Below, piece after piece: positions 1-4,650 of a DNA stretch of 9,730 nucleotides. The stretch comes from Alphaproteobacteria bacterium. GTDB lineage: Bacteria > Pseudomonadota > Alphaproteobacteria > Sphingomonadales > Emcibacteraceae. The position numbers and the translations under genes are program-made. The notes beneath the pieces were generated by a model, which was given only the letters and a program-made list of their open reading frames with translations, searched no databases and had not been told where the DNA came from. The stretch is taken from the NCBI GenBank assembly GCA_002401545.1, contig NVTJ01000075.1:1-9730 (forward strand), given 5' to 3'. The stretch's first letter is position 1, and the number at the start of each line of letters is the position of its first letter.

Positions 1-614
1 CCATATTCATAATGGCGTGCGGACAGGGAAAAACCCAGCTTTTCCTCAACCAGCGGCCCTGAAATCCGGGCAGTGAATTCAAATTCATTATGACTTGCCG
101 CCCGGGCAGTGAGCCGGCCTTCCAGCTCATCACCGGGGCGTCTGGTAATATAATTTATCGCACCCGCCAAGGTTGACCGGCCATATAGCGCCGTACCCGG
201 ACCCTTGAGAACTTCCACTCTCTCAAGGTCAAACAGCGGGGTTGAGGCCATGCCGCCCGATATAAAAACACCATCCATAAAAAATGCCACATTGGCACCG
301 CCGAGTATATTGGACATGCCCCTGATCACCGGGCGCTGTAAATTATTGCGGCCAAAGGCTTCATCATAGGAAAAATTTGACGTGAAGGCCGCAATATCCT
401 TTAAACCGCTTATGGCCGAGCCTTCGATCATCCCGGATGACAAAACACCAATAGAGGCCGGAACATCCTGTATTTTCTCACGGCGCTTGCGGGCAAAAAC
501 CACAATTTCATCCATGAGAATATCAAGTTCAGTGAATGCCATTTCCTCAGCCGCACCCGCCTTAAAGGACGGCAGAAGAAGAAACGAAGCACATAAAACC
601 CTTGCCATAATCAT
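1..614 (-). CDS. TonB-dependent outer-membrane receptor, N-terminal part (runs off left edge)
   Basis: I read 204 codons in one open frame from an ATG at 614 to the window edge. The product starts with a signal peptide (hydrophobic VLCASFLLLPSF, likely cut after an AGAA-type site near residue 22). Next come a TonB box-like stretch DEIVVFARKRREKIQDVP (residues 35-52) and a plug domain with the family's hallmark segments: RPVIRGM (94-100), FMDGVF (112-117), LERVEVLKGPGTALYGRS (130-147) and GAINYITRRP (151-160). This is a TonB-energised porin plug; the beta-barrel lies outside the window. A second ATG at 608 is possible, but 614 has a GAGAG ribosome site (623-627) 8 nt upstream. It is divergent from nirS and has its own FNR/Dnr-type box. 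The ligand cannot be told from the plug. Copper or iron/haem uptake for denitrification enzymes is a guess from context. Confidence 0.93.
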   Translation of the reverse strand, partial: MIMARVLCASFLLLPSFKAGAAEEMAFTELDILMDEIVVFARKRREKIQDVPASIGVLSSGMIEGSAISGLKDIAAFTSNFSYDEAFGRNNLQRPVIRGMSNILGGANVAFFMDGVFISGGMASTPLFDLERVEVLKGPGTALYGRSTLAGAINYITRRPGDELEGRLTARAASHNEFEFTARISGPLVEEKLGFSLSARHYEY

Positions 615-639
615 AGGTCAAACTCTCAAAAATATTAAC

Positions 640-645
640 TGTATA
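640..645 (-). promoter_or_regulatory. Candidate -10 element of the receptor gene promoter
   Basis: On the minus strand this reads TATACA, 4 of 6 matches to TATAAT. It puts a transcription start near 633, giving a leader of about 19 nt before the ATG at 614 that contains the GAGAG ribosome site. The TTGAC-N4-GTCAA palindrome at 669-682 is centred 30.5 nt upstream of the first base of this hexamer. That is about -42 from the predicted start, close to the -41.5 placement known for class II FNR/CRP-family activation. No good -35 hexamer is needed in such promoters. Predicted by eye only. Confidence 0.45.
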
Positions 646-668
646 AAACAAGACCTATTCCTAACTCC

Positions 669-682
669 TTGACCTTGGTCAA
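669..682. promoter_or_regulatory. FNR/Dnr/NnrR-type binding site 1 (TTGACCTTGGTCAA)
   Basis: This is a perfect inverted repeat with 6-nt arms (TTGACC / GGTCAA) around TT. It matches the TTGAC-N4-GTCAA pattern of the FNR/CRP superfamily. The GAC/GTC half-sites are closer to the Dnr/NnrR nitric-oxide regulators than to canonical FNR (TTGAT-N4-ATCAA). It sits at about -42 for the predicted receptor promoter on the minus strand and about -115 for the predicted nirS start. It could therefore act mainly on the receptor and possibly as a distal site for nirS. Confidence 0.75.
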
Positions 683-741
683 ACATCGCAATCCTGTTAA
701 TATATTCAGAAACCCGACCCCTTTTTGATAACCCGCAATCC

Positions 742-755
742 TTGACATGCGTCAA
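742..755. promoter_or_regulatory. FNR/Dnr/NnrR-type binding site 2 (TTGACATGCGTCAA)
   Basis: A 5-nt-arm palindrome, TTGAC-ATGC-GTCAA, with both half-sites identical to those of site 1. Its centre is 73 bp from that of site 1, close to seven helical turns, so the two lie on roughly the same DNA face. It is about 42 nt upstream of the predicted nirS transcription start, the activating position for this regulator family. Control of nirS by Dnr/Nnr-type NO sensors and FNR-type oxygen sensors is established in other denitrifiers. The regulator gene is not in this window. Confidence 0.8.
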
Positions 756-778
756 AGATTTTTCCCCGGCCAGTGACA

Positions 779-784
779 TAACAT
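779..784 (+). promoter_or_regulatory. Candidate -10 element of the nirS promoter
   Basis: TAACAT, 4 of 6 matches to TATAAT. Its first base is 30.5 nt from the centre of site 2, exactly the same distance as on the receptor side. The predicted transcription start is near 791, leaving a leader of about 68 nt before nirS. Placement by eye; an RNA 5'-end map would decide. Confidence 0.45.
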
Positions 785-858
785 TCATTTAGAGTACATC
801 ATTCAGGTTTTTTAATAACCCACTAAACTTTTCATATGCCACAGAGAGGAATCAAAAG

Positions 859-2490
859 ATGAAATTTACTAAATTAACCCTCCCAGCTTTAGGGATAGCG
901 GTCGGACTGTTAACCGCGGGATTCAGTATGAATGCCACGGCGGCCGAACCAAGTCTGTCAGAAGCAGACTTCGGTAAAGCAAAATCCATGTATTTTCAGC
1001 GTTGTGCTGGTTGTCACGGCGTTTTGCGCAAAGGGGCAACAGGTAAAAGCCTGCTGCCGAAAGACACTCAGAAACTGGGTCAGGTCCGGCTTGAAAAAAT
1101 TCTCACCTACGGGACCGAGGGGGGAATGAATAACTTTGATGATATTTTCTCCAAGGAAGAAATCTCCCTGCTGGCCACCTATATCCAGCTTGAGCCACCT
1201 GTCCCGCCTGAAATGTCTCTGGCCCTGATGAAAGAACGTCATAAAGTCTATGTGAAGCCTGAGGATTATCCCACAAAGCCGATGCATGACCGTAACTGGC
1301 AGAATTTCTTCATCGTGGTTGAGCGTGATGCCGGGAAAGTGGCGATCATTGATGGTGACACCAAGGAAATCGTCACCCATATCGATACGGGCTATGCTGT
1401 TCATGTGCTCAAAACAGCCGAACATCATAATACGGAGCATCCCGAATATGCTCTTGGCCGCTTCTGGTACACCCAGGGTCGTGACGGTAAAATGACCAAA
1501 ATCGACCTGTGGCAAACGCCGGATAAAATGCTGGTGGCAGAAACACAGATGGCTTACGATGCCCGTGATGTTGCCGTTTCCGGTGATGGCAAATATGTCA
1601 TTGGCGGCGGCTACTGGCCACCACATTTTGTTATCCTTGATGCCCTGACCATGGAGCCTCTGAAAGTTGTTTCGACCCGTGGTGTCAATGTGGACGGCGA
1701 ATTTGTCAATGAAGCCCGTGTGGCCGCCATCTATACCACACCAAACGAGCCAACCTTTCTGGTTGCTGTTAAGGAACTGGGCCAAATGTGGCAGGTGGAC
1801 TATAGTGATATAGATAATCTGCGTATTGACACTATGGATACCGCAAAATTCCTCCATGATGGTTTCTTCGATAAAACCGGTCGTTATTTCCAGATTGCGG
1901 CGAATGCCTCAAACAAAATGGTCATTATTGATACCAAAACCCGTAAACTTGAAAAAATCATCGATACAGCCTCAAAGCCACACCCTGGCCCCGGAGCTAA
2001 CTGGATAGATTCAAAATGCGGTCCTGTTGGCGGCACCACCCACCTTGGTGAAGGTCGGGTTTCTGTCTGGGGCAATGATCCTGTGGGTCACCCTGATCAG
2101 GCATGGAAGCTTTGCTATACCGTTGAAACAGATGGTGCCGGTGCTTTCATTCGCACACATCCCAACAGCAAATATGTCTGGGCCGATCAGTTGAAACATC
2201 CAGAACCGGAAATCCAACAATCTGTACAGGTTATTGATAAAGAAACCCGTGAAATCGTCAAAACAATCCGTGTGACGGAAGAAGAAGGCAAAGTCGCCCT
2301 TCATATGGAGTTTAATCAGGACGGCACTGAGGTCTGGGTTTCTGTCTGGAATCGTAAGGATGCGAGCAACCCAACCGGTGAGATCGTGATCTATGATGCC
2401 AAGACTTTGGAAGAGCTTCACCGCATCAAAGGACTGACAACACCAACTGGTAAGTTCAATGTCTTTAACCGAGTAAATCACATTACCTAA
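859..2490 (+). CDS. nirS: Cytochrome cd1 nitrite reductase NirS (NO-forming)
   Basis: This periplasmic enzyme of denitrification reduces nitrite to nitric oxide and carries one haem c and one haem d1. The 543-residue product has a Sec signal peptide (cut near ATAAE, residue 29), then a small cytochrome c domain with RCAGCHG (C49, C52, H53) and a GGM candidate Met ligand (M90). An eight-bladed propeller for haem d1 follows. Visible landmarks are DTGYAVH with the proximal ligand H182, YWPPHFVILD (252-261), VSTRG, FLHDG (H333) and KPHPGPGAN (H375). The last two are spaced 42 residues apart, as are the catalytic distal histidines of Pseudomonas aeruginosa NirS. The C-terminus TPTGKFNVFN is typical. 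Both distal His residues and the complete c domain favour NirS over the d1-biosynthesis paralogues NirF and NirN. Start: AGAGGA at 845-850, 8 nt upstream of the ATG. It is first in an operon with two electron-transfer genes. Oddities are a roughly 10-residue His-rich insertion after H182 and two extra cysteines (C387, C419). Confidence 0.95.
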   Translation: MKFTKLTLPALGIAVGLLTAGFSMNATAAEPSLSEADFGKAKSMYFQRCAGCHGVLRKGATGKSLLPKDTQKLGQVRLEKILTYGTEGGMNNFDDIFSKEEISLLATYIQLEPPVPPEMSLALMKERHKVYVKPEDYPTKPMHDRNWQNFFIVVERDAGKVAIIDGDTKEIVTHIDTGYAVHVLKTAEHHNTEHPEYALGRFWYTQGRDGKMTKIDLWQTPDKMLVAETQMAYDARDVAVSGDGKYVIGGGYWPPHFVILDALTMEPLKVVSTRGVNVDGEFVNEARVAAIYTTPNEPTFLVAVKELGQMWQVDYSDIDNLRIDTMDTAKFLHDGFFDKTGRYFQIAANASNKMVIIDTKTRKLEKIIDTASKPHPGPGANWIDSKCGPVGGTTHLGEGRVSVWGNDPVGHPDQAWKLCYTVETDGAGAFIRTHPNSKYVWADQLKHPEPEIQQSVQVIDKETREIVKTIRVTEEEGKVALHMEFNQDGTEVWVSVWNRKDASNPTGEIVIYDAKTLEELHRIKGLTTPTGKFNVFNRVNHIT

Positions 2491-2505
2491 ACATCAATCA
2501 TAAGC

Positions 2506-2528
2506 GGGCAAGGCGCGATGCCTTGCCC
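2506..2528 (+). other. Intergenic RNA hairpin between nirS and the multiheme cytochrome gene
   Basis: A perfect 9-bp stem, GGGCAAGGC / GCCTTGCCC, closes a 5-nt loop (GCGAT), 15 nt after the nirS stop. No T-run follows it, so it is not a standard intrinsic terminator. It could be an mRNA-stabilising or processing hairpin giving more nirS transcript than downstream transcript, or a partial attenuator. It fills most of the 71-bp gap; the rest holds a GGAAG ribosome site (2547-2551) for the next gene. Confidence 0.6.
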
Positions 2529-2561
2529 CAATAATATCGTAAAACCGGAAGTATCATTAAG

Positions 2562-4331
2562 ATGACCAGATCACCGTTAAACAAAAAAAGCTTCTTTTCC
2601 CGCAAGGTATTGCTTGGCTCTACCATTGCCGGGGCCTTTGCTTTTTTTGTTTTCGGTATCATTTTCTGGGGGGGATTCAATACGGCCATGGAAGCCACCA
2701 ACACATTGGGATTCTGTATCAGTTGTCATGAGATGGAAGAAAATGTTTACCAGGAATATAAACCTACTATTCATTTTGCCAACCGCACCGGGGTTCAGGC
2801 CGGCTGTCCCGATTGCCATGTGCCTGACCCGTGGATACACAAGATAGTTCGTAAAATTCAGGCCACCAACGAGCTTTACCACAAAGCCATGGGCACCATT
2901 GATACACCGGAAAAATTTAACACCGAACGACTGGCAATGGCGAAACGGGTCTGGAAAACCATGAAAGAAACCGATTCCCGTGAATGCCGTAACTGTCATC
3001 ATTTTGACAATATGAAACCGGAATTTCAGGCTCCCCGTGCCAGAAACCAGCATTTGAATGCCTTTAAAACCGGCCAAACCTGTATCGACTGTCACAAGGG
3101 CATAGCCCATAATAATGTCCGTCACCTGCTCAGCGATGAAGAACTGGAAGAATTGGAAAAACCAAATCCCGCCTATATTCGCGACGTCCCGAAAATGTTT
3201 GCTGAAGGCATGAAAAGAGTGGCCCTGAAAGAAGCGGCAGAAGCCGAAGCAGAAAAACTGGCCCGGAAAGAAGAAAAAGCAAGTGAAGCAAAGCGGACAG
3301 CCGTTGCAATTGATGAGGCTCTCGCGCTTTACAAGACTAAAAATGGCAAGAGCAAAAAGCAAAGCACCAGCACCATCAATGTGGACTGGGCCAAAGCCTC
3401 CAGCCGTCTGATCACTTTGTTCTATCCGGGGGAAACTTCTATCGAGTGGGTATTGAATGGTCGGGACCACGGCGGCGCCAGACCCTTTGACAAAGGCAAT
3501 GACCGTTGCGTGACCTGTCATGACAAGGAAACTGCCGATATGGGTCAGAAAATGGTCACCGGTGAAAAGGCTGAAAGCCGCCCCATCCCCGGCAAGCGCG
3601 GCAGTATCCCCGTGACTGTGGAAGCCACCCATGATGATGACTATCTCTATATGCGCTTTAGCTGGGCCGAGGGGGGCCATGTGCCGGTGCCTTTCGTAGA
3701 CGGCGGCAAAATGGACCCGGCCAACCCCATGAAGCTGGCGATCATGCTATCCACAAATGATGTGGAATATGCTGACCGCGCCGGTTGCTGGAGCAGTTGC
3801 CATCATGATGCCAATAACATGCCCCATAGCCCGAACGCTGATACCCTGAGTGCCAGCCCCTTTGCCGCACGGCTGGATTTCAGTGGCGGGGTCAGTAAAT
3901 ATCTGAAGGAAAGCCGCACCAAAATCGAAGTTAAAGGCCGGCGTGGCAAGATGCGTGGCGGTTGGGACAAGCTGAAAGATGCGCAAGCCCTGAAAGCTGA
4001 AATGGAGATGGGTAAATATATTGACCTGATTCGTTATAAATCGGGCGAAAAAATTTCAGAAGATGGTCATATTTTTGCCCAAAGAGTGATGACAGGCGGA
4101 CAAGGTACCGAATTTGAAGCCAACCTGAAAGCCGGAACATGGTCACTGGTTATGAAACGTAAACTTGCCTCTGATCAACCCGGTGATATTTCCCTCAGCC
4201 TGAATCAGGTTTATAACTTCGGCTTTGCCATTCATGATGATTACAGCAGTTCCCGCTTCCATCATGTATCCCTGGGCTATAAGCTGGGGTTTGATAATGA
4301 TGCGGTGGAAGTGAATGCGACAAAACAGTAA
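2562..4331 (+). CDS. Membrane-anchored multiheme cytochrome c: NapC/NirT domain fused to an ethylbenzene-dehydrogenase-like haem-binding domain
   Basis: The 589-residue product starts with an uncleaved membrane anchor (residues about 16-38). A NapC/NirT-family tetraheme domain follows with CISCH (52-56), CPDCH (82-86), CRNCH (142-146) and CIDCH (174-178). In this family such proteins oxidise membrane quinol and feed periplasmic reductases. A charged, probably helical Lys/Glu/Ala linker (about 217-250) leads to a second half with CVTCH (316-320) and a CX3CH motif, CWSSCH (409-414). Its C-terminus (YNFGFAIHDD, then RFHHVSLGYKLGF) resembles the EB_dh haem-binding domain of ethylbenzene dehydrogenase gamma subunits and c-552-like proteins (Pfam family EB_dh, from memory). 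Typical NirT is only about 200 residues, so this is a true fusion; the frame is unbroken. It lies 71 bp behind nirS and overlaps the cupredoxin gene. Inferred role: quinol-to-NirS electron donor. Five canonical c-haem sites plus one atypical site are visible; b-type haem is also possible. Confidence 0.88.
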   Translation: MTRSPLNKKSFFSRKVLLGSTIAGAFAFFVFGIIFWGGFNTAMEATNTLGFCISCHEMEENVYQEYKPTIHFANRTGVQAGCPDCHVPDPWIHKIVRKIQATNELYHKAMGTIDTPEKFNTERLAMAKRVWKTMKETDSRECRNCHHFDNMKPEFQAPRARNQHLNAFKTGQTCIDCHKGIAHNNVRHLLSDEELEELEKPNPAYIRDVPKMFAEGMKRVALKEAAEAEAEKLARKEEKASEAKRTAVAIDEALALYKTKNGKSKKQSTSTINVDWAKASSRLITLFYPGETSIEWVLNGRDHGGARPFDKGNDRCVTCHDKETADMGQKMVTGEKAESRPIPGKRGSIPVTVEATHDDDYLYMRFSWAEGGHVPVPFVDGGKMDPANPMKLAIMLSTNDVEYADRAGCWSSCHHDANNMPHSPNADTLSASPFAARLDFSGGVSKYLKESRTKIEVKGRRGKMRGGWDKLKDAQALKAEMEMGKYIDLIRYKSGEKISEDGHIFAQRVMTGGQGTEFEANLKAGTWSLVMKRKLASDQPGDISLSLNQVYNFGFAIHDDYSSSRFHHVSLGYKLGFDNDAVEVNATKQ

Positions 4332-4650
4332 AAAATACATCCTGTTGATAATGTCCTGCCTGATCATCAGCGGCTGCACGGCAGGTGTGCCGCCAAAAAC
4401 TGTGCAGGTTGAAATATTAAAATTCAAATTTATCCCGGCAGAGGTCACCATCAACAAGGGTGACACAATAGTCTGGGTCAATGTTGAGAAACGCCAGTAT
4501 CACAGTGTCTGGTTCGAGGAGAGCGGCGCCCCGGAGCCGGACTATTTCTTCCCCGGCGAAACATTCACCCAGACATTTGACGAAACCGGACAATTCCCCT
4601 ATCGCTGTGGCCCCCACCCCGAAATGCTCGGACAGGTCACGGTGAAATAG
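4315..4650 (+). CDS. Lipoprotein cupredoxin (amicyanin/pseudoazurin-like blue copper protein)
   Basis: A 111-residue product with a lipoprotein signal (LLIMSCLIISGC, lipidated C21) and a single cupredoxin domain. The type 1 copper ligands are visible: H63 (in QYHSVWF), then C98, H101 and M104 in the loop CGPHPEM. The C-x2-H-x2-M spacing equals the short loop of amicyanin, which donates electrons in the periplasm. The start at 4315 overlaps the end of the preceding gene by 17 nt, suggesting translational coupling. The alternative ATG at residue 13 would cut the charged n-region of the signal. The residue after the lipidated Cys is Thr, not Asp, so under the E. coli Lol rule it would go to the outer membrane; this is uncertain here. 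Inferred role: electron shuttle to NirS or tether near it. Small copper proteins are known NirS donors in other organisms, usually as soluble forms. Confidence 0.88.
   Translation: MRQNSKKYILLIMSCLIISGCTAGVPPKTVQVEILKFKFIPAEVTINKGDTIVWVNVEKRQYHSVWFEESGAPEPDYFFPGETFTQTFDETGQFPYRCGPHPEMLGQVTVK

Noticed and set aside
382..672. Plus-strand frame of 96 codons over the receptor start and promoter region
   Set aside because: It is antisense to the well-supported receptor signal peptide and plug and its product resembles nothing I know; a shadow frame.
725..738. Third possible FNR-like box TTGATAACCCGCAA next to site 2
   Set aside because: The left half-site is good but the right half (CGCAA) does not mirror it; it overlaps the region of site 2 too closely to be placed for class II activation.
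958..1857. Long minus-strand open frame inside nirS
   Set aside because: It mirrors the nirS codons, has no domain logic, and nirS motifs on the other strand are unambiguous.
859..2490. Reading the cd1 protein as NirN or NirF (haem d1 assembly) instead of NirS
   Set aside because: It has a complete cytochrome c domain, which NirF lacks, both distal histidines at the NirS spacing of 42 residues, and the NirS-like C-terminal TPTGKFNVFN. NirN remains a minor alternative.
2577..3680. 367-codon minus-strand open frame inside the multiheme gene
   Set aside because: Phe/Gly/His-rich product typical of the antisense of a Lys/Glu/Cys-rich gene; the plus strand has five exact CX2CH motifs.
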